NCBI GenBank assembly: GCA_023241745.1
Contig: JALQCY010000002.1
Coordinates: 186,001-250,000 of the forward strand
Direction: 5' to 3'
DNA: 64,000 nucleotides
DNA from: Isoptericola peretonis
GTDB taxonomy: Bacteria; Actinomycetota; Actinomycetes; Actinomycetales; Cellulomonadaceae
Part shown: in pieces, positions 40,194 to 49,832 of the stretch
How positions within the stretch are numbered: the stretch's first letter is position 1
Layout: each line of letters starts with the position of its first letter
Translations under genes and position numbers: made by a program
The notes under the pieces: generated by a model
Seen by the model: the letters and a program-made list of their open reading frames with translations, nothing else
Told to the model about the DNA's origin: nothing
Databases searched by the model: none

Positions 40194-42008
40194 TCAGGCG
40201 CGGAGCCAGACCGTCGTGTCGGCGGGGACGCGCACCTGCGGGTCGGCGGAGCGGTCGCTGAACGTCGGGCCGGAGGCGAGGAGCACCTGCGCACCGCGGG
40301 GCAGCACGACCGGCTCCGTGCCGAGGTTCGCCAGCACGACGACGTCCTGGTTGCGCAGGGCGATCACATCGGCGGACGTGGCGAAGTCCTCGAGCCATGC
40401 GAGGCCGCCGTGCCCCAGGTTCTCGGCCTTGCGCAGCGCGAGGGCGGAGCGGTAGGTCTCGAAGGTCGAGCCCTCGACGCCGTACTGCACGTCGGCCGCG
40501 TAGCGCGCGAACGACGCGGGCTGCGGCAGCCACGGCTCGCCCGCCGGGCCGAAGCCGAAGCCGGGGGCGTCCGCCGACCAGGGCAGGGGCACGCGGCAGC
40601 CGTCACGACCGGCCTCCGTGCCGCCCGTGCGGGAGAACGCCGGGTCCTGGCGGACGTCGGCGGGCAGCGCCGTGTGCTCGGGCAGGCCGAGCTCCTCGCC
40701 CTGATAGAGGTACGCCGAGCCCGGCATGCCGAGCATGAGGAGGCTGGCGGCGCGGGCGCGGCGCAGGCCGAGCTCCTCGTCGGGCTGCGGGTCGGTGGCG
40801 AAGATGCCGTTGACCTTGAGGGACGGGTCCGCGGAACCGAGTCGCGACGCGTGCCGCACCACGTCGTGGTTGGACAGCACCCAGGTGGTGGGCGCGCCGA
40901 CCACGTCGTTGGCCCGGTACGAGGCCTCGATCACGGTGCGCAGGGCCGGGGCGTCCCACCCCGTGGTGAGGAAGGAGAAGTTGAACGCCTGGTGCATCTC
41001 GTCGGGACGCACGTAGCGGGCGAGCCGGCTCAGCGGCTCCACCCAGGCCTCGGCGACGAGGCAGCGGTCGCCGTCGTACTCCGCGAGCACGCGGTGCCAG
41101 GCGCGGTAGATCTCGTGCACGCCGTCCTGGTCGAACATCGGGCCGTGGTTGCCCGCTCCGGTGGAGCCGTCCTCGGGGGCGCCCGGCTCGACGTCGCCGG
41201 TGGACTCGTCCGCCGTGTCGTCGCTGCTGCCGGCCACCATCTCGACGTGCCCGTCCCAGTCGGGCAGGCCGTCGGCCTTGACGAGGCCGTGCGCCACGTC
41301 GACGCGGAACCCGTCCACGCCCCGGTCGAGCCAGAACCGCAGCACGTCCTCGAACTCGGTGCGCACCTCGGGGTTGTCCCAGTCGAGGTCGGGCTGCGTC
41401 GAGTCGAAGAGGTGCAGGTACCACTGCCCGGGGGTGCCGTCCGCCTCGGTGAGCCGAGTCCAGGCGGGGCCGCCGAAGATCGACTGCCAGTTGTTGGGCG
41501 CCTCGGTGCCGTCGATGCCGCGCCCGTCGCGGAAGACGTACCGCGCGCGCTCGGGCGAGCCGGGAGCGGAGGCGACCGCCTGCTGGAACCAGACGTGCTG
41601 GTCGGAGGTGTGGTTGGGCACGAGGTCGACGATCACGCGGATGCCCCGCGCGTGGGCGCCCGCGAGCAGGTCGTCGAAGTCGGCCAGGGTGCCGAAGAGC
41701 GGGTCGACGTCGCGGTAGTCGGCGACGTCGTAGCCGGCGTCGTTCTGCGGCGACCGGTAGAACGGCGACAGCCACACGGCGTCCACACCCAGGGTCTCGA
41801 GGTGGTCGAGCCGGGCGGTGACGCCGGGGATGTCGCCGATCCCGTCGCCGTCGGCGTCCGCGAAGGACCGCGGGTACACCTGGTAGATGACGGCGTCGCG
41901 CCACCACTGGCGTGCGGTGTCGTTCCCGGCGTGCACGACGGCGCCGGTGCGCAGCAGGTCGGGGGCGTCACCCGCGACGACGGCGGGGGTGGTCTGGGTG
42001 GAGGTCAT
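40194..42008 (-). CDS. GH13 alpha-glucosidase
   Basis: A 604-residue cytoplasmic glycoside hydrolase with no signal peptide. [28 protein letters not shown] and [14 protein letters not shown] identify the oligo-1,6-/alpha-1,4-glucosidase branch. The catalytic triad is visible: Asp237 ([10 protein letters not shown]), Glu320 (LVAEAWVEP) and Asp382 (LSNHDVVRH). A Gly/Asp-rich loop at about residues 262-290 is an insertion. It should split imported maltodextrins. AGGAAG precedes the ATG. The promoter holds a LacI-type operator. Confidence 0.93.
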   Translation of the reverse strand: MTSTQTTPAVVAGDAPDLLRTGAVVHAGNDTARQWWRDAVIYQVYPRSFADADGDGIGDIPGVTARLDHLETLGVDAVWLSPFYRSPQNDAGYDVADYRDVDPLFGTLADFDDLLAGAHARGIRVIVDLVPNHTSDQHVWFQQAVASAPGSPERARYVFRDGRGIDGTEAPNNWQSIFGGPAWTRLTEADGTPGQWYLHLFDSTQPDLDWDNPEVRTEFEDVLRFWLDRGVDGFRVDVAHGLVKADGLPDWDGHVEMVAGSSDDTADESTGDVEPGAPEDGSTGAGNHGPMFDQDGVHEIYRAWHRVLAEYDGDRCLVAEAWVEPLSRLARYVRPDEMHQAFNFSFLTTGWDAPALRTVIEASYRANDVVGAPTTWVLSNHDVVRHASRLGSADPSLKVNGIFATDPQPDEELGLRRARAASLLMLGMPGSAYLYQGEELGLPEHTALPADVRQDPAFSRTGGTEAGRDGCRVPLPWSADAPGFGFGPAGEPWLPQPASFARYAADVQYGVEGSTFETYRSALALRKAENLGHGGLAWLEDFATSADVIALRNQDVVVLANLGTEPVVLPRGAQVLLASGPTFSDRSADPQVRVPADTTVWLRA

Positions 42009-42080
42009 CGCTGGCTTCCTCACCTGGTCGGGGGCCTGACGGGCAGCTCCGGGCAGCGCCCGGACCATGTACGACCATCG

Positions 42081-42108
42081 AGTGTAAACGTTGCTGCAAG
42101 GGTTTCAG
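42081..42108 (-). promoter_or_regulatory. Glucosidase promoter with LacI-family operator
   Basis: On the minus strand CTGAAA (-35) and TACACT (-10) are 16 bp apart. The spacer contains TTGCAGCAACG, which recurs in the malE region (TTGCAGCATG and CGTTGCTGAAAAG forms). The neighbouring LacI-type repressor would bind here and block transcription. Confidence 0.7.
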
Positions 42109-42133
42109 CACCGTGCTCGCGCCAGGGCACCTC

Positions 42134-43177
42134 TCAGCCCCGGGGGACCGCCCCCGTCGAGCCCCGGACCACGAGCTCGGGTGCGAAGAGCAGCTCGGTG
42201 CGGGGGGCCTGCTCGCCCTGGATCTCGGTGAGCAGCGCGCTGACGGTGGCCCGTGCCATCGCCTCGACCGGCTGGCGCACGGTGGTCAGGGGCGGCTCGG
42301 TGAACGCGATGAGGGGAGCGTCGTCGTAGCCCACGACGGACACGTCGTCGGGCACCGACAGGCCGCGCGACCGCGCGGCCCGTACGGCTCCGAGGGCCAT
42401 GAGGTCCGAGGCGCACACGATGGCGGTGTGCCCCGCCTCGATCAGCTCGGCGGCCGCGGCCTGCCCGCCCTCCAGCGTGTACAGGCTCGAGCGGACGTGG
42501 TCGCGCGCCTCGGCCTCGTCGTCGGCGAGGCCGTGCCGCACCAGGGCGGCGACGAAGGCGGCGAGCTTGCGCCGCGACGGCACGTACCGCTCGGGCCCGA
42601 TCGCGAGGCCGATGCGACGGTGGCCGAGCGTGACGAGGTGCTGCAGGGCGACGTCCACGCTCGCCGCGTCGTCGGGCGAGACGAAGGGAGCGTCGATGCC
42701 CGGCGCGTAGCCGTTGACCAGCACGATCGGCACGCCCTGGCTGCGCAGCATCGAGTACCGGGAGTGGTCCGCGCGGGTGTCGGCGTGCAGCCCGGAGACG
42801 AAGACGATGCCGTCGACGGAATGGTCGACCAGCGTGCTGACGTACTCGTCCTCGGTGGTGCCACCGGGAGCCTGGGTGCACAGCAGGGGGGTGTACCCGC
42901 GCTGCGCCAGGATCGACTCGATCGCCTGCGCGAACGCGGGGAAGACGGGGTTGGTGAGCTCGGGGACGATGAGCCCCACCAGGCCGGCGGAGCGACCGCG
43001 CAGCGCGGAGGGGCGCTCGTAGCCGAGCACGTCCAGGGCGGCGAGCACGGCCTGTCGTGTGGAGCTCGCCACGCCCGGCTTGCCGTTGAGCACGCGCGAC
43101 ACGGTTGCCGTCGACACGCCTGCCTGCTCTGCCAGGTCGCTCAATCGGGTGCGCACCCGAGGAATCGTAGGGGACAC
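42134..43177 (-). CDS. LacI family transcriptional repressor of the maltodextrin locus
   Basis: A 347-residue repressor with the Lac[42 protein letters not shown] and hinge, then a sugar-binding core ([21 protein letters not shown]...DGIVFVSG). It lies between the glucosidase and malEFG and probably represses both in the absence of maltose or maltodextrins. GAGGAGG lies 4 nt before the GTG at 43177, which decides the start. Confidence 0.92.
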   Translation of the reverse strand: MSPTIPRVRTRLSDLAEQAGVSTATVSRVLNGKPGVASSTRQAVLAALDVLGYERPSALRGRSAGLVGLIVPELTNPVFPAFAQAIESILAQRGYTPLLCTQAPGGTTEDEYVSTLVDHSVDGIVFVSGLHADTRADHSRYSMLRSQGVPIVLVNGYAPGIDAPFVSPDDAASVDVALQHLVTLGHRRIGLAIGPERYVPSRRKLAAFVAALVRHGLADDEAEARDHVRSSLYTLEGGQAAAAELIEAGHTAIVCASDLMALGAVRAARSRGLSVPDDVSVVGYDDAPLIAFTEPPLTTVRQPVEAMARATVSALLTEIQGEQAPRTELLFAPELVVRGSTGAVPRG

Positions 43178-43250
43178 GGGACCTCCTCGTCCTGGAGTGA
43201 GACGGCGGCCGGTCGGTGGTCGTCGTCCGCGCGATGCTTCCTCGTCGCGA

Positions 43251-43298
43251 CGCGTTGCTGAAAAGTTATCGCAAGATCTTGCATCATGCTGCAACGAT
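43251..43298. promoter_or_regulatory. malE upstream operators
   Basis: Three related sites lie between LacI and malE: CGCGTTGCTGAAAAG (43251-43265), the perfect palindrome GCAAGATCTTGC (43271-43282) and TGCTGCAACG (43287-43296). The first and third share the CGTTGC-AG core with the glucosidase operator. LacI-family sites are CG-centred palindromes of this AT-richer kind. Confidence 0.6.
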
Positions 43299-43377
43299 CC
43301 GTACGTTGTGGGCATCAAGGGCCCCGCGGCGACGAGTCGCACGGGCCGTCCACCGATGACAGCTGGGAGTAACCACG

Positions 43378-44619
43378 ATGCGAAGGAGCATCCTTCTCGC
43401 CTCGGCCCTGGCCACCACTCTGGCCCTGACGGCGTGCGGCGCCGGCGAGCCGAGCGGCGGCTCGTCCGCCGACGAGGGCGCCGACCCGAGCGCCGCGCCG
43501 TCGGCCTCGGGCTCGCTCACGGTCTGGGTCGACGAGACCCGCGAGGCCGCCGTCCAGACCGCCGCCGAGGCGTACGAGGCGGAGTCCGGCGTCGACGTCG
43601 AGATCGTCCAGAAGAACTTCGAGGACATCCGTGCGGACTTCCTCGCGCAGGTCCCCACGGGCGAGGGCCCCGACATCACCGTCGGTGCGCACGACTGGCT
43701 CGGCGAGTTCACCGCGAACGGCGTGGTCCAGCCCATCGAGCTGGGCGACAAGGCCGGCGACTTCATCCCGGTGTCGGTGGAGGCTTTCACCCAGGACGGC
43801 CAGGTCTACGGCCTGCCCTACGCGATCGAGAACATCGCGCTGATCCGCAACACGGCGCTCGCCCCCGAGGCCCCCGCCACCTACGACGACATGGTCGCCG
43901 CGGGGAAGAAGGCCGACACCAAGTTCCCGTTCCTCATCCAGTCGGACGGCGACAAGGGCGACCCGTACACGTACTACCCGTTCCAGACGTCGTTCGGTGC
44001 CCCGGTCTTCGAGCAGAACGACGACGGTTCGTACCGTCCCGAGCTCGCCCTCGGCGGCGACAACGGCGAGGCCTACGCCACCTGGCTCGGCGAGCAGGGC
44101 GCGGAGGGCAACCTCAGCATCGACATCTCCTACGACATCGCGGTCGAGGCCTTCGCCAAGGGTCAGTCGCCGTTCGTCATCGGCGGCCCGTGGATGCTCG
44201 AGCAGTTCCAGGACCTCGACCTCGCCGTCGACCCGATCCCGGCGCCGGGCGACGAGCCCGCGCAGCCGTTCGTGGGCGTGCAGGGCTTCTACGTCAGCGC
44301 GCAGAGCGCGAACGCGCTCGTCGCGAACGACTTCCTCGTCAACTACATGTCGACGTCGGAGGCGCAGACCGCGCTGTTCGAGGCCGGAGGCCGCCCGCCG
44401 GCGCTGGTCGAGGCCGCCGACGCGGCGTCGGCGGACCCGCTGGTCGCGGGCTTCCGCGAGGTCGGTGCTCAGGCCGTGCCGATGCCGTCCATCCCGGAGA
44501 TGGGCTCCGTCTGGTCCTTCTGGGGCGTCACCGAGGCCAGCATCATCTCGGGCAAGGCTGACGACCCGGTCAAGGCCTGGGACAAGATGGTCTCCGACAT
44601 CGAGGGTGCGCTCGGCTGA
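43378..44619 (+). CDS. malE: Maltose/maltodextrin ABC transporter substrate-binding lipoprotein
   Basis: A 413-residue lipoprotein. The signal peptide ends in LALTACG, then a Ser/Gly/Glu linker. The mature part has SLTVWVDETREAAVQTAAEAYEAESG, GEGPDITVGAHDWLGEFTANG and YGLPYAIENIALIRN, the MalE-type family 1 opening. It delivers maltodextrin to MalFG. It is first of three overlapping genes. Confidence 0.92.
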   Translation: MRRSILLASALATTLALTACGAGEPSGGSSADEGADPSAAPSASGSLTVWVDETREAAVQTAAEAYEAESGVDVEIVQKNFEDIRADFLAQVPTGEGPDITVGAHDWLGEFTANGVVQPIELGDKAGDFIPVSVEAFTQDGQVYGLPYAIENIALIRNTALAPEAPATYDDMVAAGKKADTKFPFLIQSDGDKGDPYTYYPFQTSFGAPVFEQNDDGSYRPELALGGDNGEAYATWLGEQGAEGNLSIDISYDIAVEAFAKGQSPFVIGGPWMLEQFQDLDLAVDPIPAPGDEPAQPFVGVQGFYVSAQSANALVANDFLVNYMSTSEAQTALFEAGGRPPALVEAADAASADPLVAGFREVGAQAVPMPSIPEMGSVWSFWGVTEASIISGKADDPVKAWDKMVSDIEGALG

Positions 44620-46196
44620 TGTCGCGTGCCCGCTACAAGGGCGCCGACGCCGGCTCCGGGACCTTTTCCGGAGCCGGCTTCGCCGTCAAGCTCGTGCTCA
44701 TCGCGCTCGTGGATGCCCTCGGCGTCTTCGGCGTGCTCGCCGCGTGGCGTGCCGGGTCGTGGGGGATCCTCGCGGCCATGGTGGCGCTGCTCGTCGCCGC
44801 GAACTGGGTGTACTTCACCAAGCGGGCCCTGCCCCTGAAGTACATCCTCCCGGGGCTGGCGTTCCTGCTCGTCTACCAGGTGTACGTGATCGGGTACACC
44901 GGGTACGTGGCCTTCACCAACTACGGTGACGGCCACAACTCCACCAAGGAGCAGGCGATCGACGCCCTCCTGGTGCAGAACGAGCGCCGCGTGGAGGGTT
45001 CGCCGGCGCTGCCGCTGACCGTCGTGGAGTCGGGGGACGGCGACCTCGGGTTCGCCGTCACGCGCGACGGCGCGGTGGAGGTCGGCACGGCCGACGAGCC
45101 GCTCGACGCCGCGCCCGACGCGACGGTCTCCGAGGGTGCCGTCACGGCGGTGCCCGGCTGGACGGTGCTGGACCGCCAGGCGGTGCTGCAGCGCCAGCAG
45201 GAGGTCACCACGCTGCGGGTGCCCGTCTCGGACGACGCGGCCGACGGCTCGGTACGCACCCAGGACGCGCGGACCGGCTATGTCTTCCAGCCCGTGCTGG
45301 AGTACGACGAGGCCGCGGACACGATGACCGACGCGTCGACGGGCGTGGTGTACACGCCGAACGACGAGGGCCAGTTCGAGTCCGCGGACGGCGAGACGCT
45401 GCCCGTGGGCTGGCGGGTGACCGTGGGCTTCGAGAACTTCGCGACGGCGTTCGGCGACGACCGGTACGCCGGCCCCTTCGTCAAGATCCTCCTGTGGACG
45501 TTCGCGTTCGCCGTCCTGTCGGTGGTCACGACGTTCGCGCTGGGCATGTTCCTGGCGATGGTCTTCAACGACCCGCGGCTGCGCGGGCGCAAGGTCTACC
45601 GGACGCTGATGATCCTGCCGTACGCGATGCCGGGGTTCCTCGCGGCCCTGCTGTGGTCCGGCATGCTCAACAAGAGCTTCGGCGTGATCAACCAGGTGCT
45701 GCTCGGGGGCGCGGCGATCCCGTGGCTCACCGACCCCTGGCTCGCCAAGCTGTCGGTGCTGGGCGTGAACCTGTGGCTCGGCTTCCCGTACATGTTCCTC
45801 ATCTGCACGGGCGCCCTGCAGTCGCTCCCGGGCGACGTGTACGAGGCGGCGCGGATCGACGGCGCGGGGAAGTGGCGCACGTGGCGGTCGATCACGATGC
45901 CGCTGCTGCTGGTGGCCACCGCGCCGCTGCTCATCTCGAGCTTCGCCTTCAACTTCAACAACTTCACCCTGATCAAGATGCTGACGGGCGGCGGCCCGCG
46001 GTTCGACGACGCCTCGGTGCCGCTGGGGCACACGGACATCCTGATCTCGATGGTCTACAACGTCTCCGGCCTGGACGGCTCGGCGCCGCGCGACTACGGC
46101 CTCGCCAGCGCGCTGTCCATCGTGATCTTCGTGGTGGTCGGGGTCATCTCCGCGATCGCGTTCCGGCAGACCCGCAAGCTCGAGGAGCTGAGCTGA
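44619..46196 (+). CDS. malF: Maltose ABC transporter permease MalF
   Basis: A 525-residue permease. Three helices lie in the first 95 residues, then an extracellular domain of about 170 residues, as in E. coli MalF, then the binding-protein-dependent core. The EAA loop is EAARIDGAGKWRTWRSITMPLL near residue 410. The ATG shares its A with the malE TGA (TGATG). Confidence 0.94.
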   Translation: MSRARYKGADAGSGTFSGAGFAVKLVLIALVDALGVFGVLAAWRAGSWGILAAMVALLVAANWVYFTKRALPLKYILPGLAFLLVYQVYVIGYTGYVAFTNYGDGHNSTKEQAIDALLVQNERRVEGSPALPLTVVESGDGDLGFAVTRDGAVEVGTADEPLDAAPDATVSEGAVTAVPGWTVLDRQAVLQRQQEVTTLRVPVSDDAADGSVRTQDARTGYVFQPVLEYDEAADTMTDASTGVVYTPNDEGQFESADGETLPVGWRVTVGFENFATAFGDDRYAGPFVKILLWTFAFAVLSVVTTFALGMFLAMVFNDPRLRGRKVYRTLMILPYAMPGFLAALLWSGMLNKSFGVINQVLLGGAAIPWLTDPWLAKLSVLGVNLWLGFPYMFLICTGALQSLPGDVYEAARIDGAGKWRTWRSITMPLLLVATAPLLISSFAFNFNNFTLIKMLTGGGPRFDDASVPLGHTDILISMVYNVSGLDGSAPRDYGLASALSIVIFVVVGVISAIAFRQTRKLEELS

Positions 46197-47116
46197 TGAC
46201 GACGGCGACCGAGCGGGCGACCGGGCCCGCGACCGACGGGCCCGGCGGGCAGGTGCTGCGGCACCGGATGCCTGCCGGGCGGTGGGCCCGCGAGCTGGGC
46301 TGGCGGCACGTCGTGGGCGTGCTGGCGGTGCTGTACGCCGTCTTCCCGATCGTGTACGTGGTGTCGGCGTCGCTGTCCCCCACGGGGACGCTGACGGGCT
46401 CCAACGACCTGTTCGCTCAGGTCAGCGGGGTGAACTACGCCGAGCTGGGCGACACGAAGTTCTGGACCTGGATGGGCAACACGCTGGTGATCGGCGTGGC
46501 CACGGCCGTGGGCACGGTGCTCATGGGCGCGGCCGCGGCCTACGCGTTCTCCCGCTTCCGGTTCGCCGGGCGGCGGCTGGGCCTGACGTCCCTGCTGATC
46601 ATCCAGATGTTCCCGCAGATGCTCGCGTTCGTCGCGATCTTCCTGCTGCTCATCTCGCTGGGCGAGGTGGTGCCGGTGCTGGGGCTCAACTCGAAGATCG
46701 CCCTGATCTGCGTGTACCTCGGCGGAGCCCTGGGCGTGAACACGTTCCTCATGTACGGGTTCTTCAACACCGTCCCGCGCGAGCTCGACGAGGCGGCCAA
46801 GATCGACGGCGCCACGCACGCCCAGGTGTACTGGACGATCATCCTGCGGCTGGTGACGCCCATCCTCGCCGTCGTCGGGCTGCTGAGCTTCATCAGCACG
46901 TTCGGGGAGTTCATCATCGCGCGCGTGGTGCTCCAGTCGGAGTCCAACTGGACGCTCGCGGTGGGGCTGTACGGCTGGGTCTCGTCGCTGCTCGAGGCCA
47001 ACTGGGGGCTCTTCGCGGCGGGCGCCGTCCTGTCGGCGATCCCCGTGCTCGCCCTGTTCCTCTTCCTCCAGAAGTACATCGTGGGCGGGCTCACGGCGGG
47101 CTCGGTCAAGGGCTGA
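46196..47116 (+). CDS. malG: Maltose ABC transporter permease MalG
   Basis: A 306-residue permease with about six helices and the EAA motif DEAAKIDGATHAQVYWTIILRLVTP. The N-terminal segment IVYVVSASLSP begins the extracellular loop of MalG. It starts within the malF stop (TGATG). No ATPase gene accompanies the operon, so a shared MsiK-type ATPase elsewhere is expected. Confidence 0.94.
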   Translation: MTTATERATGPATDGPGGQVLRHRMPAGRWARELGWRHVVGVLAVLYAVFPIVYVVSASLSPTGTLTGSNDLFAQVSGVNYAELGDTKFWTWMGNTLVIGVATAVGTVLMGAAAAYAFSRFRFAGRRLGLTSLLIIQMFPQMLAFVAIFLLLISLGEVVPVLGLNSKIALICVYLGGALGVNTFLMYGFFNTVPRELDEAAKIDGATHAQVYWTIILRLVTPILAVVGLLSFISTFGEFIIARVVLQSESNWTLAVGLYGWVSSLLEANWGLFAAGAVLSAIPVLALFLFLQKYIVGGLTAGSVKG

Positions 47117-47120
47117 CCGG

Positions 47121-47160
47121 CTGCCGCCGCGAGGACCACCCGCGGTCCTTGTGGCGGCAG
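47121..47160 (+). terminator. Terminator after malG
   Basis: CTGCCGCC pairs with GGCGGCAG at the base and AGGACC with GGTCCT above, separated by a small internal mismatch, 4 nt after the malG stop. Confidence 0.7.
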
Positions 47161-47187
47161 TCACACCCGGGTCCTAGCCTGAGCCTC

Positions 47188-47823
47188 ATGACCGACGACA
47201 CGCGCAGCTACGTCCCGGACCTCGCGCGGCTCACCGACGCCGCCGACGACTCGTTCTCCGTGCGCCGCGCGTACGGCGAGGCCTATCAGCACGAGGGCCA
47301 GCTCATCGTCCCCGTCGCCAAGGTGTGGGGCGGGATCGGCACCGGCGCCGGCGGGGGCGGCGGCGCCGGTTCCGCGAACGGCGCGGGCAACGGCTCGGGC
47401 ACCGGCTCCGGCCGGGGGACGGGCAAGGGCGCCGGCGACGGCCGCGTCCCGGGCTGGCGCCGGTCGTTCAGCTTCGGCTCGGGAGGCCAGGACGCGGGCG
47501 CGGAGGCCGCCGAGGGTGCCCAGGAGCCCGCGGGCGAGTCGCCCGGCGGCGGCTCGGCGCACGGCGACGCCTCGGGCGAGGCCCAGGGCGACGCCAAGGG
47601 CGAGCTGCAGGGCGAGGCCCACGGCGAGGGGCACGGCGAGGGCGGCGGCGGGGGCGGCGGCTACGGCCTGCGCGTGAAGCCGCTCGGCGTGTTCGTCGTC
47701 TCGGCCGAGGGCACCACCTGGAAGCCCGTGCTGGACCTCAACAAGGTGATCCTCGGCGGACAGGCCGTCGGGATCGCGATCGCGCTCGCCGCAGGGTGGG
47801 CGATCGGGCGCCACCGCCGCTGA
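47188..47823 (+). CDS. GerW/YtfJ-like protein with Gly-rich insert
   Basis: A 211-residue protein. The N-terminus DSFSVRRAYGEAYQHEGQLIVPVAKVWGGIGTGAGGG and the C-terminal GLRVKPLGVFVVSAEGTTWKP are the two halves of the GerW (YtfJ) family, here split by about 100 residues of Gly/Glu/Ala-rich sequence with (E/D)(A/G)xG repeats. A hydrophobic segment near the C-terminus may anchor it. GerW acts in germination in bacilli; its role in this presumably non-sporing lineage is unknown. TAGCCT lies 7 nt before the ATG, so it is leaderless. Confidence 0.8.
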   Translation: MTDDTRSYVPDLARLTDAADDSFSVRRAYGEAYQHEGQLIVPVAKVWGGIGTGAGGGGGAGSANGAGNGSGTGSGRGTGKGAGDGRVPGWRRSFSFGSGGQDAGAEAAEGAQEPAGESPGGGSAHGDASGEAQGDAKGELQGEAHGEGHGEGGGGGGGYGLRVKPLGVFVVSAEGTTWKPVLDLNKVILGGQAVGIAIALAAGWAIGRHRR

Positions 47824-47879
47824 ACCGTCCTCGCGTCGTTCGGCGGGCACCGCGCCCGCCGGACCGACGAGAGGACGAC

Positions 47880-49772
47880 ATGACCACCGACCGCCACGAG
47901 CGCGCCCGGATCCTGCTCGACCACGCCCACCACGACGGGTCGGCGGCGTACGCCCCGACGGCGACCCCCGCCCTGGGGGACGAGGTCACCGTGCGCGTGC
48001 GGGTGCCGAAGGAATCAGGTGTGCGGGACGTCCGCGTCCACACCGTCCGTGACGGCGAGCCGCGGCTGCTGCCTGCCCGCCGCGACGGCGGCGACGAGCA
48101 CGAGGACTGGTACGCGGCCGACGTCGTCGTGCACCACCCGGTGACGTCGTACCGGTTCTTCCTCGACGTGCCCGGCGGGTACCGCTGGCTCGACGGGCGC
48201 GGCGTGCACGACCGCGAGGTGCCCGACGCCGCGAGCTTCCGCGTCACGACCCACGCCCCCGCGCCCGGCTGGCTGCGCGACGGCCTCGCCTACCAGGTGT
48301 TCCCGGACCGGTTCGCCCGCTCCGCGGCGGCCGACGCTCGCGACGCGCCCGGTTGGGCCGTGCCCGCGGCCTGGGACGACGAGCCCGCCGGGACCGGGGC
48401 GCTCGCCGGGACCCAGCTGTTCGGCGGCGACCTCGACGGCGTCGTCGGGCATCTCGACCACCTCGAGGCGCTGGGCGTGCGCACCCTGTACCTCACCCCG
48501 GTCTTCCCGGGCCGGTCGAACCACCGCTACGACGCGGCGACGTTCGACCACGTGGACCCGCTGCTCGGCGGCGACGCGGCGTGCGCGCGGCTGGCCCGCG
48601 CCGTGCACGCGCGCGGGATGCGGCTCATGGGCGACATCACGACCAACCACACGGGCGACGGGCACGAGTGGTTCGCGAGGGCGCTCCAGGACCCGACCGC
48701 GCCCGAGCGCGAGCTGTACCTCTGGGACGACGGCGGCCCGGACGTCGCCCGGCCCGAGGGCACGGACCCGTACGTCGGCTGGCTCGGCCACGGGTCGCTG
48801 CCCAAGCTCGACTGGGGCTCCGAGGAGACGTGGCGGCGGATGGTCACCGGCGACGACGCCGTGATCGCGCGGTACCTGCGCGAGCCGTTCGCGCTCGACG
48901 GCTGGCGCGTGGACGTCGCGAACATGACCGGGCGACGGGGGAGCGTCGACCGCACCCACGCCGTCGCGCGGGCGCTGCGCGAGCGCATCCTCGCCGAGCG
49001 CCCCGACGGCGCGCTCGTCGCGGAGCACTTCCACGACGCCGCGGCGGACCTCGCGGGCGACGGCTGGCACGCGGGCATGAACTACGCGGGCTTCACGCGC
49101 CCGGCCTGGTCGTGGCTCGTGCCCGACGGGTCCGACGTGCCGTTCCTCGACCTGCCCGTCCCCGTGCCGCGCCGCCCGGCGGCCGCGATGGTGGAGACGA
49201 TGCGGGAGGTCGCGGCCCTGGTGCCGTGGCGCGTGACGGCCTCGCAGTGGAACATGCTGGGCTCGCACGACACCCCGCGGCTGCGCTCGATCGTCGGGTC
49301 GCGAGAGCTGGTGGAGGTCGCGGCGACCCTGCTGTTCACCTACCCCGGTGCGCCGGTGGTGTTCGCGGGGGACGAGGTGGGCGCGACGGGCACGAACGGC
49401 GAGCACGCCCGCACGACGATGGCCTGGGACCAGGGGGCGCGCGGTGGCGGCCCCCGCTGGGACGCCGCGACGCTGGAGGTGTACCGGCGGCTGTCCGCCC
49501 TGCGCTCGTCGTCCGCGGCCCTGCGTGACGGCGGGATGCGCTGGGCCGCGGTGCACGACGACGCCGTCGCCTACCTCCGCGAGACGCCCGACGAGCGCGT
49601 GCTCGTGGTGCTGGCCCGCGCGCCCTGGCCGGGTGTGCGGCTGCCGGGACGCCTGCTCGCCCCGGGGGCCGGCCCGGAGGTGCTGTACGGAGGGCTGGGT
49701 GTCCGGCCCACGGCGGACGGCCTGGACGTCGCCGGCGACGGCCCCGGGGTCGCCGTCGTCCGCCTCGCCTGA
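47880..49772 (+). CDS. GH13 neopullulanase/cyclomaltodextrinase-like enzyme
   Basis: A 630-residue enzyme. An N-terminal CBM34-like beta domain of about 125 residues (GDEVTVRVRVPKESG...WYAADVVVHHPVTSYRFFL) is followed by the GH13 barrel: LRDGLAYQVFPDRFARS, DITTNHTGDGHEWF, DGWRVDVANM (nucleophile Asp), LVAEHFHD (acid Glu) and LGSHDTPRL (Asp). With no signal peptide it should act on maltodextrins or cyclodextrins inside the cell, complementing the glucosidase and MalEFG. A GAGAGGACG site precedes the ATG. Confidence 0.92.
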   Translation: MTTDRHERARILLDHAHHDGSAAYAPTATPALGDEVTVRVRVPKESGVRDVRVHTVRDGEPRLLPARRDGGDEHEDWYAADVVVHHPVTSYRFFLDVPGGYRWLDGRGVHDREVPDAASFRVTTHAPAPGWLRDGLAYQVFPDRFARSAAADARDAPGWAVPAAWDDEPAGTGALAGTQLFGGDLDGVVGHLDHLEALGVRTLYLTPVFPGRSNHRYDAATFDHVDPLLGGDAACARLARAVHARGMRLMGDITTNHTGDGHEWFARALQDPTAPERELYLWDDGGPDVARPEGTDPYVGWLGHGSLPKLDWGSEETWRRMVTGDDAVIARYLREPFALDGWRVDVANMTGRRGSVDRTHAVARALRERILAERPDGALVAEHFHDAAADLAGDGWHAGMNYAGFTRPAWSWLVPDGSDVPFLDLPVPVPRRPAAAMVETMREVAALVPWRVTASQWNMLGSHDTPRLRSIVGSRELVEVAATLLFTYPGAPVVFAGDEVGATGTNGEHARTTMAWDQGARGGGPRWDAATLEVYRRLSALRSSSAALRDGGMRWAAVHDDAVAYLRETPDERVLVVLARAPWPGVRLPGRLLAPGAGPEVLYGGLGVRPTADGLDVAGDGPGVAVVRLA

Positions 49773-49832
49773 CCCCTCGCCTGACCCTCGACCGGGCCGA
49801 CCCGTCGGCACCGGGGATGGCAGCATGGGCGC

